DNA of 64,000 nucleotides from Brevipalpus yothersi. Its lineage: Eukaryota; Arthropoda; Arachnida; Trombidiformes; Tenuipalpidae. Positions 33,410-45,726 of this stretch are shown piece by piece (the first letter of the stretch is position 1; each line of letters starts with the position of its first letter). The notes beneath the pieces were generated by a model. It was not told the origin of the DNA, ran no database searches, and was given only the letters and a program-made list of their open reading frames with translations. The translations under genes and the position numbers were made by a program. The stretch covers positions 61,146 through 125,145 of the forward strand of contig QZCP01000011.1 in NCBI GenBank assembly GCA_003956705.1, in the 5' to 3' direction.

Positions 33410-34585
33410 ATGACGACTACCACAGAGTATGAGACACTTTTTTATACAGCTCTCAAGTGGCTGCATTCGTCCAATGAATCGGCAACCGAGCAGCTGAAAG
33501 CTTTACTGGACAAAGCTCTGGCTCAAAAGTCGGTGAGTAAATCAAACTCATCGGCCTCGAGAACTTCCTCTGTTACTCATGGCCCAATGAAATTACAGGA
33601 GAAAAATGTCACCGTTGATACAATCAAGCTATCAGACTTGAAGGCTTCAAAAGAAGCTGCCAAGAGAACAGCGAAGGTAAGGCAATTGAAAGCAAAGAAA
33701 TTTTCGAAGACAAATAATGTCGATAATTGTTTTTTCTTACAACAGCAAGTTCCTCTTTCAAATCCTCCCTTGAAGCCCAAGAAACCGAAGGCTCATTCTT
33801 CTCCTTCATCTCGCAACCCTAGTCCTGAACCACCGAAACTCAAAATCGAGAAAGAAGAGAAAGTAGAGCCAAAAATTTTACAGGATGAAGATTCAGAAAC
33901 CACTGACGTTGAGGAAGAAAGTACTGATGCTGGAGAATTTGCTCTCGAAATGGGACTTGCCTGCGTAATTTGTCGAAATATTGATTTCATGCCTGGTAAT
34001 CAGCCGGTCGAGTGTGCAGAGTGTCATAATCTCTACCATCAAGAGTGTCACAAGCCCCCTATCACAGATAGAGATGTCAGCGATCCACGAAATATTTGGT
34101 ATTGTGCTAAGTGTACTAAGAGTATGGAGAAAATATCCAAAAAAACTGCCAAAACTACAAACAAAAGCCCGAATCCATCGAGTTCAGCCTCTTTTCAATC
34201 TGCAATCAACAGTGGACGGGAAACTGCTTTTCAATTGATCAAAGCTAAGCAAGCTGAAAAAGAAAGTACTGTCAACCCTATTCAGCCATTTAAGAGGATG
34301 GAGATGAAGGTTACTCAATCCTCAAATGGCCTAGCAAATAATGGTCCCTCAACGCCAACGAAACCAACTGGCTTGGCTGGTTTTGCAGCCACTGTTAATC
34401 GTACAACATCATCTTCCTTATCATCAACATTGAGTAATCAAACCAAACCAACTACTTCTACTCTCTCCAATCTACCTTCTACGACCGTTGTCACATCAAC
34501 ATCTGCCTCAATTTCTAAAGCTGATAAACGGATACAACAGATGAAAAAGAAAGCTACTAGCAAAAAAATGCTCATTGACAAGTAA
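33410..34585 (+). CDS. INTS12: Integrator complex subunit 12 (PHD finger)
   Basis: Exons 33410-33676 and 33746-34585 give 368 residues. The start MTTTTEYETLFYTALKWLHS matches the short conserved N-terminal helix of INTS12 that anchors it to Integrator. A single PHD finger (about 160-215) has the Cys4-His-Cys3 order from ACVICRNIDF through CAECHNLYHQECHKPP to WYCAKC. The rest is Ser/Thr-rich disordered sequence ending in a lysine-rich tail. The complex processes snRNA 3' ends and attenuates RNA polymerase II. The intron is only 69 nt, a multiple of three with no stop, so retention would insert 23 residues (starting VRQLKAKKFSK). RpS29 lies downstream on the opposite strand. Confidence 0.93.
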   Translation: MTTTTEYETLFYTALKWLHSSNESATEQLKALLDKALAQKSVSKSNSSASRTSSVTHGPMKLQEKNVTVDTIKLSDLKASKEAAKRTAKVRQLKAKKFSKTNNVDNCFFLQQQVPLSNPPLKPKKPKAHSSPSSRNPSPEPPKLKIEKEEKVEPKILQDEDSETTDVEEESTDAGEFALEMGLACVICRNIDFMPGNQPVECAECHNLYHQECHKPPITDRDVSDPRNIWYCAKCTKSMEKISKKTAKTTNKSPNPSSSASFQSAINSGRETAFQLIKAKQAEKESTVNPIQPFKRMEMKVTQSSNGLANNGPSTPTKPTGLAGFAATVNRTTSSSLSSTLSNQTKPTTSTLSNLPSTTVVTSTSASISKADKRIQQMKKKATSKKMLIDK

Positions 34586-35010
34586 CCTATGTTGATATCT
34601 GATTTGTGATTTTTTAGGTGTGAATAAAGACGAAGTATATCTTTGATTTTTGACCGTAATTTCTTTTGGAGTTCATTGTTATCAACCGATCGTGAAGTAG
34701 AAACAAAGACGTTTACTGTAGAGATGCTATATATTTATTGACATAGCTGAGAGATCTTGACAGTCCCTTCTTATTTTGAACAAGTTGATGAAATTAGGTG
34801 TAGGGTATAGAAAAAGATGGGAGTCCTGAAAAAAGAAGAAAAAGGTATGAGAGACAAGAAACCTACAGGACCAGCACAGTCACGTGCAAAACAGTCAGAA
34901 GATTGGTTTAGTTAGAGCTTCATCAAAATAATTATGAAGACCGTCGTGAAGGGTTTTCATCAGAATATCTAATCAATTAAGCGATCAATATGAGGCGAAA
35001 GTATATTTAC

Positions 35011-35181
35011 CTAATCTAGTTTCTTGAAACCAATTTGATTGGCATACTGTCTGAAACATCTACGGCAAATATTGAGCCCATACTTTCGGATTAAACCATG
35101 ATGATTGGAACAAACACGACAGCACCTAGAGCCGGGTCCAAATTTACGAGGATGAGACCACCAAATATTACTATGTCCCAT
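35011..35181 (-). CDS. RpS29: 40S ribosomal protein S29
   Basis: A 56-residue ORF reading MGHSNIWWSHPRKFG, GSRCCRVCSNHHGLIRKYG, and NICRRCFRQYANQIGFKKLD. It contains the CxxC...CxxC zinc-binding pairs of uS14 and has exactly the usual metazoan length, so start and stop are secure. Too short for most gene finders. The stop codon TAG is immediately followed by GTAAAT, a possible donor for a 3'UTR intron, but none is needed for the protein. Confidence 0.96.
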   Translation of the reverse strand: MGHSNIWWSHPRKFGPGSRCCRVCSNHHGLIRKYGLNICRRCFRQYANQIGFKKLD

Positions 35182-35664
35182 ATTGAGCAGTTAATTTAAC
35201 TTATGAAGAGTACCAAGAAAGGGTGAAAAGAACAAATGAAGTAGAATTAACCACAATTTGACAATTTAATCAAGCTTCCTACACAATTAACAGTGTGATC
35301 ATCAAATAAAGGGATCTCTAGCCGGAAGCGGAAACTCAAAGAAAAGTAAAGCGCCATCTTCTGGCTTGTCGTTTTTTGCGCCTGAATTGCATCATCTCGA
35401 AGCGTTTCGATTTGAAGTTCTTACAATGAAGATCCGTTACAAGGATGCAAAACATTTTACATGACAATGAAGACAAATAAATCAAATGAGAAGGTTTTTG
35501 ATAAAGAAAAAGGAAAATTTTTTTTTAATGGTTGAGTACAATCATGATAACTAATTAAGTAGAAAAATTGTCTATAAATTTTGTGAAGAATTCAATGATT
35601 GTGATTATTGAATAACATTAACGACATTCAAAATTAAGGAAATTTAAGGAAATTTGGTCGTAAA
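35182..35664. other. Short intergenic gap between RpS29 and RAD54
   Basis: Upstream flank of RpS29 and 3'UTR of RAD54. The sequence near 35350-35400 (GCGCCATCTTCTGGC) is non-repetitive; no gene seen. Confidence 0.4.
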
Positions 35665-37953
35665 TCAATCTACCACTTGCTCACGAGATTTTTGGAAGAA
35701 TGCAAAAGTTACCCCATTATCCCATGCACCCTTCAGCTTAGAATCGGGAATATTCTTCTTTTCTTGACAATGGTGCCAATCTTTGAGATCGGAATTACAG
35801 TCAGCTTCGGGTGGAGGTGGTTTGATCTGAACACCGTTAACACAGCGCTTACAGCTCAATTTCGCATGAGTATGGCTCGTGAACCCTTTCTCCAATTTGA
35901 AGAGTTCTTTGAGCTCAGAAATTGAGAAATGTTTAGCGACATCTTCTTCATTATCGACAACACAACTGCTCAGAGCTTTCTTGTGAGTTTGTCGCTGGAA
36001 AATCTTTTCCTCTATGCTACCGGTGCATAGCATTCTATAAATATAGCAAGTCTTTTTCTGCCCATCTCGCCAAACTCTTGCCATGGCTTGACCATCGTTT
36101 GCAGGATTCCAATCTGGGTCAAACATTATCAATCGATTGGCACCAATAAGATTCAACCCACAGCCACCGGCTTTACTACTCAACATGAAAATGTAATCAC
36201 CACTTTCAGGGTCATTGAAACGCTTCACAACACTGGCTCTCTTCTTTATGCTCATTGAACCATCGAGTCTTACATATCTGTAACTTCGATGACGGCAAAG
36301 CTTTTCAAACAAGTCCAAAGTTTGAGTATAGTTAGAGACGAGAACAACTTTATCATCAGTTGAAGTTTTGATCAAAGCCAAAAGGATGTCAACCACTCGG
36401 AGTTTGCCAGAAAGCTCACTGCGAACATTACGATCAGATTTCCCAGATATTTCGGGAGGAAAATGTTCTCGTAGATTAGCGAAACTTGGGTCCTCATTGA
36501 GAGTATCAAGAATGAGTTCAGGATGATTACAAAGTTTCTTGAGGAAAGTGATTGCTTTCAACGAGGAATTCATACCACCACCTCTACCACCGCCACCACC
36601 ACCTTCTGATCGGATGACACTGGCAACACTCTTAGATTTGATGAATTCAGAGTAGAGACACTCTTGCAGAGGGCTTAATCCACAACAAACAATCAACTCA
36701 ACTTTCGAAGGAAGATATTTAGAGAGGAGATCAGATGTTCTTCTTATCATGCATCGCTGAACCAATTTAATCAGTTCATCGAGTCTCTCTTTTCCAATCT
36801 CACTATCTTTGTCAGAAGCTGCGGCATCTCTTCCTCTCAGGATAGGATTCTCGAATCGTTTCTTGAACTCTGGAGCGGTACCCAAAAGACCAGGATTCAC
36901 AAAGTGGATCAAACTAAAATATTCCAAAAGATCATTCTGAATCGGCGTTCCTGAGAGCAAAACGCGTCTCTTCGCTTTCAGCTGGTTGAGTGCGGTGTAG
37001 GTCTGGTTCTCCATATTTTTCAATCTATGACCTTCGTCACATAATACCAGACCAACTTCACCTTGATATAGAACTGAAGTATGTAGCCTGAAAGTTTCAT
37101 AACTAATAATCAAAACGGGAATGCAGGCGCGTCTGCCATTATTAACATTGATGAAAGTTTTGAGATTGCGATCGACTTCTTCTTTCGAGCCACCATCAAC
37201 AGCATAGGCATGTAGTCGGCCCTTCAACCACTTTTGAATTTCATTGTACCAATTTCGAACCAAACTACTGGGACACACAATCATTCCATTCTTTATTGTT
37301 GGCTCTCCTGATGGCCCTTGTCGAATGAGTGTCCATAACAGAGTGATGCATTGTAACGTCTTACCAAGACCCATTTCGTCTGCCATTATACAACCAAAGT
37401 GTCCCTCTATTTGCTTACCGGTCACACAATCGTACATAAACTTTACACCTTCTCTTTGATGGGGTCTTTTTTGGGAAAAGAAAAGAGTTAAAAAAGGGAG
37501 TACCCTACAATCGCTGCAAAAGCTCGATACTGACCTGAGAATATTGCCCAACATGGGATCTACGACAACATGGACTTCAATTTCTTCTGGTTTAAGGGTA
37601 AGTTTTTCATGCTCTGAGTATTCTCTCGGCTCATAAACAACCAGAGCATTATCGGCAAATGGGTCAAAAAGAGCTCGTTTGACTCCGCTTCGCCTGAGGC
37701 CGAGTGTCCTTCCATATCCATTGGATTGATATCCTTTGATGGGTACTTTGAATTGTTGACACAATATTCGAGCGATAAGCGATTCATGACAGGCATTCTC
37801 TTTATTTATTTCACTATGACTGATTTTCAATTTATTAATATCTACAAAAGATGTGTCCAAACTGAGCCTCTTGGCTCGTCGATGAGAATCTCCTTCCGAA
37901 AGAGGATCATTTCGTCGTTTCAACACTTGACTTGGACACGTACTTCGAAACAT
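35665..37953 (-). CDS. RAD54: DNA repair and recombination protein RAD54
   Basis: Two exons, 37953-37535 and 37465-35665, give 739 residues. The intron (37466-37534) is 69 nt. Conserved RAD54 sequence includes VHVVVDPMLGNILRPHQREGVKF across the splice, Walker A in DEMGLGKTLQ, the DEGH box, SGTPIQNDLLEYFSLIHFVNPG, CMIRRTSDLLSKYLP, and the helicase C motifs VLVSNYTQTLD, RLDGS, and the ARVWRDGQKK motif. RAD54 is a SNF2-type translocase that stimulates RAD51 strand invasion and remodels nucleosomes. A Gly-rich insertion (GGGGGGRGGG) interrupts the second lobe before KAITFLKKLCNHP. The short N-terminal region is basic. Head-to-head with ATR. Confidence 0.96.
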   Translation of the reverse strand: MFRSTCPSQVLKRRNDPLSEGDSHRRAKRLSLDTSFVDINKLKISHSEINKENACHESLIARILCQQFKVPIKGYQSNGYGRTLGLRRSGVKRALFDPFADNALVVYEPREYSEHEKLTLKPEEIEVHVVVDPMLGNILRSVSSFCSDCRVLPFLTLFFSQKRPHQREGVKFMYDCVTGKQIEGHFGCIMADEMGLGKTLQCITLLWTLIRQGPSGEPTIKNGMIVCPSSLVRNWYNEIQKWLKGRLHAYAVDGGSKEEVDRNLKTFINVNNGRRACIPVLIISYETFRLHTSVLYQGEVGLVLCDEGHRLKNMENQTYTALNQLKAKRRVLLSGTPIQNDLLEYFSLIHFVNPGLLGTAPEFKKRFENPILRGRDAAASDKDSEIGKERLDELIKLVQRCMIRRTSDLLSKYLPSKVELIVCCGLSPLQECLYSEFIKSKSVASVIRSEGGGGGGRGGGMNSSLKAITFLKKLCNHPELILDTLNEDPSFANLREHFPPEISGKSDRNVRSELSGKLRVVDILLALIKTSTDDKVVLVSNYTQTLDLFEKLCRHRSYRYVRLDGSMSIKKRASVVKRFNDPESGDYIFMLSSKAGGCGLNLIGANRLIMFDPDWNPANDGQAMARVWRDGQKKTCYIYRMLCTGSIEEKIFQRQTHKKALSSCVVDNEEDVAKHFSISELKELFKLEKGFTSHTHAKLSCKRCVNGVQIKPPPPEADCNSDLKDWHHCQEKKNIPDSKLKGAWDNGVTFAFFQKSREQVVD

Positions 37954-38302
37954 TTTCTTTCAAAATCAACTTAAATCATTAACACAAAAAGTTATATTAA
38001 TCATTACACATACATTAATAACATTAGTAACTAATAGCAAGGCGAAAATGTTATTGTAATGAAAATTTTTCATTGAAAAACTGCGAAAAACATTTTTGAA
38101 AAAAGCCAAGCGCGCTTGAGCTTGATGCTCATTGGCCTCCTCTTGTGAGAGCTCGAGGAGTTGTTATAACTGCCTGTCAACAATTTTTGTTTGTCAACTT
38201 TGGCTTATTTTATAGAGTGGCGGGAAGCGTGGTTGATGAAATGTGATCATGATTATTTAATCAAAACACAATTGTTCTGATGATGATGTTTAATTGATCG
38301 AT
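37954..38302. promoter_or_regulatory. Shared 349-bp divergent promoter region of RAD54 and ATR
   Basis: The two start codons are transcribed away from each other with 349 bp between them. The right half is GC-richer (CCAAGCGCGCTTGAGC around 38105-38122), containing a near-palindrome GCGCGC; no TATA box appears. Coupled expression of the two DNA-damage genes is inference. Confidence 0.55.
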
Positions 38303-41300
38303 ATGGACGGATCAACGAATCATGGTGAATTTCTTTTTAGATTGTATAAATTTTATCGTGAACAATTATATTCGCTCATGGTTGGAGGTTCCAATGGTGA
38401 GTGGTGTTTTGTTTTTCTTGAGCGATATTTTTTATACTTGTTTTATTTACGCTTTCAGATGGAAGGCAAATTGATCGTGAATTTTGGAACTTTGTTCGGA
38501 AATTTATTGTTGTCCTGTTTCAGAAAAGAGGACATGATCCTAATCAGTTGAAATCCGGTGAAAATTTGGCTGTACATCCTGATTTTTCGAATGTTCCAGA
38601 GACCATTAAGAAACAGTTGAGGTGTTTCGCCGAATGGTTGACGAAAGTATTCCTATCTCTCTTTATGCGATTTTCTTATCACCAACATGCTCAAATATCT
38701 AGAGAGCTACGAACCGCATTTGTTTTTCTCATTGATGTCTTGGATGCCAGACAAGATGAACAAGAATTGATGTTTTACTTGATGAAAGAACTCAAACTCT
38801 TACTTTTTGATCTTCTAGACTGCTCTCAAAATCTGAAAAGAGGCTATACTCACACTTTCAATTATCTGGCCACTGAAAGCGAAAGTGTCGGCGACTTTGT
38901 CTTACCTTCTACGTATATCTTTATTCCATTGACGATTAATAGTCTCGCGGAGTTGCAAAATATTTTTATAAACTTGTGTAAATTTTTAAAGACCATTGGA
39001 GAAATTTCCATCAAATTTTTGGGAATGAAGGATTATTGTTCTCTTCTTTGGAAAATTCTTCATTCGACAACATCCTCAAGTGTTCCAATGGCTATTAGCG
39101 CGCTTGATCTCTTTATCAGTCAATATCCCGTCGAATGGATTCAAATAGGTGTTGGAGAGGGTTTCATGGGATACCTAACCATTCTCACTAAGTCACTGCT
39201 CAAATTAGAGAATTGTACTGATGATATTGCTGAGCTGGTATCATTAGTGATCTCTGGCTGGGATCTCATCAGTCGACGACTTGCATTTGAGGACAGCCAT
39301 AACTTACATAACAATGAAAATGGACGTAGGTCCCAACTACAAGAAATTTTCAAGACAATGATCACTATGTTCCAGGAGCGACCAGTTCCTCTGAACCCAT
39401 TGATGTGTCAACTCTCTTTTTCTACTCTTCCTCAAATCTTTCACAAGTTGTGCGACCTCATGTACAAGAATAATGATATTGATCAAGATGGTTTCAAAAA
39501 AATGCACTACCAGATATTCTTGACAGATTCAACAAGTTCTTCAGCTCGCATTGCTCTAGCTCGTGTAGCCGCTCTCAAAAAGTTCTCTTTACTAGAATAT
39601 CATGAACGTTATGCGCCTGAATTTATCCCTGGTCTTACACTTTGGCTTTTGGGTGAATTTCCTGATAATCCTGTTGAAGTTCACAACTGCCTGTGTCGTT
39701 TCGTTTCTCTCTTCTCTGGTGATCCTGCCAACTTCGAAGATAAAGAAAAGGTCTTGACGCGAACGCTTCCCTATACATTCGCTACCATTGTGAGTCAACC
39801 AACTGAAGAAGCCAAAAAACTTTTGATCGTGATACAAGAAAGGTTGAAGGTTGACTCGAAGACTCTAGTTCAACTCTATGGTGGGAAAATACCTGAAGCT
39901 CTGATGAAACTCCCATCAATTTCTGGTGTCAATGAGAGTCTAAAGTATCTCAAATCAATTGACAATACTCGAGGAGGTTTGGAACATTTTTGCCTAGAAG
40001 TTCTATGTGTTGCTCACCACAATACTCGTAATGCTGGATTTATTCTTCACAATATACTTAAGAGAGATTCCACCTGTGACTTCAAGACGAACTACTTCAA
40101 CAAGAATCTCAGCTCCTATATCCCTTTTGCTGTATATCTCATCCGAATGAACAAGACTATACGCAAATTCAATCCAAATGTAGCCCATTCATCTAAGCCA
40201 TTACTTGAAGCTGTTTCTTCTTTAGCTACTGTGCTCGATATAGTGTCTATACATCAATTATCAGATTTCAAGCTCAATATCATCGGTTTGCTAGAGCTAG
40301 CACAAAAAAAGTCAAATGGCAACCCATGTATCATGAATCAAATCTTCAACACATGGGACAAGTTCTTACATTCTTGTCCCCCTCGTGAACTCAGCCCTCA
40401 TCTCGTCGTCATTTGCAAAGACTTGCTGCCTTTCTTCACTCTGCAAGATTCTGAGAAAGTAGCCAAGTTGGTTCATTTTTTCATCTTTTCCTATAAGAAT
40501 CCGAAGGACCTCGATGAACATTTAAAACACTTACACTTCTTACCAGAAGTAAGAGGTATGGAAGAAGTTCTAATACGGGTTCGACCCCAGCTTGATTTCC
40601 TCCAACTGTCCTTCTCTCAAGATCCTGTTCATCAACTTAGAAAAAGTTTGAAAGTCTTCATCTCTCTCCTTCACCAGACTGTTAACCCAGAGGTTAAAGT
40701 TCATCATCTGGAGAAATTGAAGATTGTTTTGAGTTCTAACCAGAAGGCTCTCAGGTTTTTATGCATTCCAGATAAAGGCTCTTCAACTGATCAGTGCCTA
40801 GCCTCTTTAATTCGAAAATTACTGGAGGACTCAACCATAGGTGGGGAATATTTGACTAGGAGCATTGGGGAGTGCCTGGGAATCATCGGTGCAATTGACC
40901 CCGGTAGAATCAATTTAAATGATGCCTCAAACGATCTCTCACCGGAGGCAAAAATGTTCTCTTTGTCAGATGAAATCTACCTTGAGCTCCTTGAAAGACT
41001 GTCTAATATTCTCGAATCTGATCCTAATTACAAATTGGAAGTTTGTTATGCCATCCAAGAGTGTCTCAGAATATCGAAAATCAAACTCGATGATAACAAT
41101 TGGATCAAGCTACCTAAGAATGTTCGTGCTCGGATCAAGCCGATGCTTCTAACACGGTATCAAGCCAGCCTTGAACCTTATGCCCAGACTTCAGATCCCA
41201 ACTCTCCTATTTTCCAGGAAGATATTGAATTTCATCATTGGTTATCTCAATTGCTTTTGAGATTGATTAATAGTATGGAAAACCGAAATTCACGTGGTGT

Positions 41301-44300
41301 ATTCTTGGCCTGCTGGCAGGTTATGGCTAACGATCTCAACTTCTGTACTTTTTCAACGAACATGGTTTTTTTCAGAGCTTTCCGAGAGAACAATGAGGAA
41401 CTCATCACTGCTAATATTGTGAACGAAATCAATGCTATCATGTATTTGAACTCTAACCCAGAATTCACCAGCTCAACACAGCATCCTTTAATTCCATCGA
41501 TTGAAGGCTTCTCAACTCTGTCGGATAAGAAGCTGAAAGTAAGATTTCGTTGTGCTCAAGTTTTTTTTTCTTTCCTGAATCTTCTCTCACAATGGAGAAG
41601 CTATCTTACATCTAGTTCTACTTATGATGCTCAAGAGAAAAAATTATTTGTGAAAAAAATATCTTTTTTGCGAAATTCGCTCAAAGCTTCACACCTTGCT
41701 GAATTAGCTTTCGAATGTCATGCATATGCACAAGCCATTCAATTGAAGGAAGAGTATGTGACTTCACATCCAGATAAGCTTCAGCAGTCTCTTGAATCTT
41801 TCCAAAAGTATTATATATCCCTTGGAGAAGTTGATGCATTTGAAGGATTTAATGCCATTCGTCAAGATCCTCTGACAATCAAGGACACCATCATGAACCA
41901 CATAGCTAGACATGAACTACACTTTTCCGTTTCTTGTTGTGAAATAGCTTGTAAAGACAATCCAAGCGATATAGTCGCGCTTAAAACTCTTATCAATTCT
42001 CTCATCGATCTCGACCAGCATTACACTGTTTTGAACGTTCTTAAAAGTCTGGATAAAGATCACAATGAGTGGCGAAAAGATTTACAGCCCAAAATGATCG
42101 AAGCTGCTCTGAAGCTCTGTTCATGGGATGAATTGGACCAGCTGGTAGCAAACTCAGAGGGTTTAGACGAATCCAAAGAGTTTCATACCGGTCAACTCTT
42201 CAAGTTTCTCTTGGATGATGATGAGGACAAGCTAAAAGAAGTTTCTCGTATGATACGAACGAGAGAAGTTGAGCCTTTAGCAATATCTTTACGTGAACAA
42301 GGAGCTTATGTTCGAGGCTATGAACACTTGCTCCAGCTCCATATGATAAATGATATCGAAAAATTCTCTGAGATCCATCTCGGTGAGCTCCCGAAAAATT
42401 TCAGTCAGAATTTCTCCATAAATGAGGGAGAGAGTGATTCAGTAGCATCACTTCAATCTTCTCTTGAAGAGCTTTTCAAAGGATGGCGACAGAGATCCGA
42501 ATTGGTTCAATCATCGCACAAGCATAAAGAACCTTTACTCAGTATTCATCGCACCTTATTAACTCTGGGGAAATTGAAAGCACCAAACTCTTTGCAAAAC
42601 ACCTATGAAGGGGAGAAAGCTTTTCTTCTCTTGTCCAGTGCCAAACTCGCTCGTAAAGAGAGTAATCTTCAGCTTGCTTATCAGCGTCTCGTTGAGGTGG
42701 AGGCCCTGGTATCCAAAAACAAGAGACTCGCTGATGAGTTGATGTGCAAATGTGTAAAAGAGAGAGCAAAATTTGAGTGGACTCGAGGTGATCAAGTATC
42801 CAAAGAAAACTGCGTAAAATTCCTCGAAAAAAAGTTGGCTGATCCTTTTTTCAGTTCAGGCGATGAAAGAAAATATGCTGAAATCAAACTGTTGTATGCC
42901 AACTACTCGAAAGAAATGTCTCACAAAGATGATAAAGCAATGGAAGAAATATATTTGGATGTTGTCAAAAAGTCTCCCAGATGGGAGAAAGGGTTTTTCT
43001 GTCTCGCTAAGCACTCTGAGAGATTATATCAGAGCACTAAAGAAATAAAAAATCTGACCAACATTGTTAAATATCATGGACAATCGCTCAAGTATGGCGA
43101 TAAATACGTTTCTGAATCAATGCCATCTCTTCTTTATTGGTGGTTCGTTCTCACGGAAGACTGTGCAAATCTGAGTAAAAAGGGACAACTTCAGGCTCAG
43201 TCTAGATCGAGGAATTCAGCGACACTCAACAATGTAAACAGTCTCACCAAAGACGCTGAGGAGATTACAAAATTCGTTCAGCAATTAAGTGGAGCGATCT
43301 CTCCACATCTTTTTTTCATTGCATTCTCCCAACTCACCTCCAGGATCTGCCATCCTCATCAATCAGTTCGATCAGTTTTGATCGACATTCTATGCAAGCT
43401 TTTAATTGAATTTCCGTATCAAAGTATGTGGTATTTGGTTGGAATGCTAAACTCTGAGAAAGGTGAAGATCGACAAACAAATTGTCAGAAAATTATCGAC
43501 AAAGCTATGAAGAATACTTTCGCAGCTCCCATCATCAAAACAACTAAGAACTTCGCAGAAAGTCTGTACACCTTATGCAATCATCCTGTAACAAAGGCTG
43601 AAATGGGTGGTGCACCTATCTTTTTGTCAAAAATCAGTAAACTCTCACATCTCTGTCATTTTTTCGAACCAAACTCTGCTAATCCAGTAATGCTTCCACT
43701 TCAAGAATTGATGAGTGTCAGGATGAGAACCGAATACGAGTCTCAAGAATCTTTCTCACCTTTCTCCAACGAACTAATCTACATAACAGGAATTGAGAAT
43801 AAAGTTACAGCATTCTCATCTATGCAAGCTCCTAAGAAAGTTGGCTTCATATGTAGTGATGGCAAAACTCGTTTCATGATATGCAAACCAAAAGATGATC
43901 TAAGGAAAGATCTTCAAGTCATGGAATTCAATCGTTTCATCAACCGCCTTCTTAAAAAGAATCCTGAGGCCCGGAAGCGTAATCTATTTGTTAAAACTTT
44001 CACCGCCATTCCACTATCCAGTGGGGGTGGTCTTGTCGAGTTCGTGGAAAACCTGGAGACAATGAGACAAGCCCTGAGAACAGCTTCGAAGTTTTTGAAT
44101 CGAAGTCCTCCCAACGAGGCTGCCCTGAACCCACCCAGAACAGGAGAAAATATCAGAGAACAGGATAAGCTAGTGAGATACACAAAAGAATGTGAAAGAA
44201 ATCCTCCTGTCTTATCAGCCTGGTTTTCGCATAAATTCACTGACCCCACTTCGTGGCTTACGGCTAGACTATGTTATACTAGATCCACAGCTGTGATGTG

Positions 44301-45340
44301 CATGGTTGGTTATGTCATCGGCCTGGGAGATCGTCACTTGGACAATATACTACTTAATTCAAAGGATGGTGGGGTAGTTCACGTTGATTTCAACATTCTC
44401 TTCAATCAAGGCGAAATTCTCCAGGTCCCAGAGATCGTCCCTTTCCGCTTGACACCCAATACGATTCAAGCTATGGGAGTTACTGGTTATGAAGGTGCTT
44501 TTCGTCGAACTTGTGAAACAACCCTCAGCATTATGCGTGAAAACAAAGATACTCTATTTTCTCATCTTCGTCCACTCGTTGATGATCCAATTGCTGAGTG
44601 GAAAGAATCACCCAGGCGGGGTAACAATACCTGGTCCAGTTCTACCCCTCAGAGAAGCAAGGATCTTCGTAAAGAGGTATGAAATGATATTTTCCTCACC
44701 CTGAATCTACACCACCCTTAGAGAACTAAATCTAAGTATTTTGGCAATTTTACTAGATTTGATAGCTTTCGGCGAAGAAATTCCAGTCTATCCTTTTTTA
44801 TGCCTATTTGATCACTTCTTTTTATCTCAATTTCGATTTAGTCGAGGATTGATACCTTTTCGTCCCAAATTTTTCATGTCTTCAAAGCAGCTTGACCACT
44901 CAATTGGCTGTTCAATTGCTAATGCAATTGATTTAGCCTCTTTCATCCCTCCATTTGATAATCTGACAATCTTCATCAGAATCCATCATTTAATTGCATC
45001 CTCTCTTCCATCATTCCATCTCTTCATCTATGAGCGAAGTTTTCACCATTATTTTCAAACTGTTCTTCAGCAGCTATCCTTTCATTTTCTTTTTATCTCG
45101 TTCTAGATTCTCGAGCGAATTGCTCGAATCGAGAGACGCTTGGACGGTAAAATAGAAGAGAAAGAAAACTCTTCATCCATCTCTGTCAATGCACAAGTAC
45201 AGGCTCTCATTGAGGTAATTTCTCTCCAATTTTTCGTCCTGATTAATCTTAAATCCGTTGTTTCTCTCCCCTTCTCATAGAAAGCAACAAATAAAGAGAG
45301 ACTTTGTAGAATGTTTTGTGGATGGTGTCCACATCTCTAA
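38303..45340 (+). CDS. ATR: ATR-type checkpoint kinase (mei-41 ortholog)
   Basis: Four exons (38303-38396, 38459-44676, 45107-45214, 45281-45340) give about 2159 residues, with a 430-nt third intron. The N-terminal two-thirds is HEAT/ARM-like helical repeat, followed by a FAT region and the PI3K-like kinase. Motifs: KKVGFICSDGKTRFMICKPKDDLRKD (ATP-binding lobe), YVIGLGDRHLDNILL (catalytic loop), VVHVDFNILFNQGE (activation Asp), EIVPFRLTPN, and GVTGYEGAFRR. The CKPKDDLRKD and EGLF-type FRR sequences indicate ATR rather than ATM, mTOR or SMG1. The last exon supplies FATC: ATNKERLCRMFCGWCPHL, ending in Trp-Cys-Pro-His-Leu instead of the usual Trp-x-Pro-Tyr-x. ATR with ATRIP senses RPA-coated single-stranded DNA and activates CHK1. 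Beginning at 38303 keeps a short first exon in phase 1. Confidence 0.95.
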
Positions 45341-45726
45341 CACATCAGAACAATCACCTTCTACAGAATAACTTTCATTTCTTCGTAATTTTTTTCAGCC
45401 ACTCTTTTTTTAAAATGATAATTGTACACCAAAAAATTGTTATTGTTCAAATTATTTATTCAAATTGGTTAAAATTCTTCCATTAAATTCTCGAATTTTC
45501 CAAATGGCCATGAAACTCATTGGAATCTCGTGTTCGCCCCGTGAATCGCAAAAATTAGTGTTTTTCTTGCCGTTTTTTGATGATTGAATGATGAAGATAA
45601 ATAAAAAAAATTCCAGATGATTCTTTAAATACCGATAATCTTAGAATTATCATATTAAGATGAAATTTGGGATTATCGTTCAGAGTTTTCTGCCTGAGAA
45701 GAGTGACTAACCAGAGAACGAGCGTC
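45341..45726. other. Convergent 3' flanks of ATR and the Tyr/Gly-rich peptide
   Basis: Contains the ATR 3'UTR and the end of the minus-strand peptide transcript. Near 45598-45610 an AAATAAAAAAA string is present. No additional gene seen. Confidence 0.4.
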
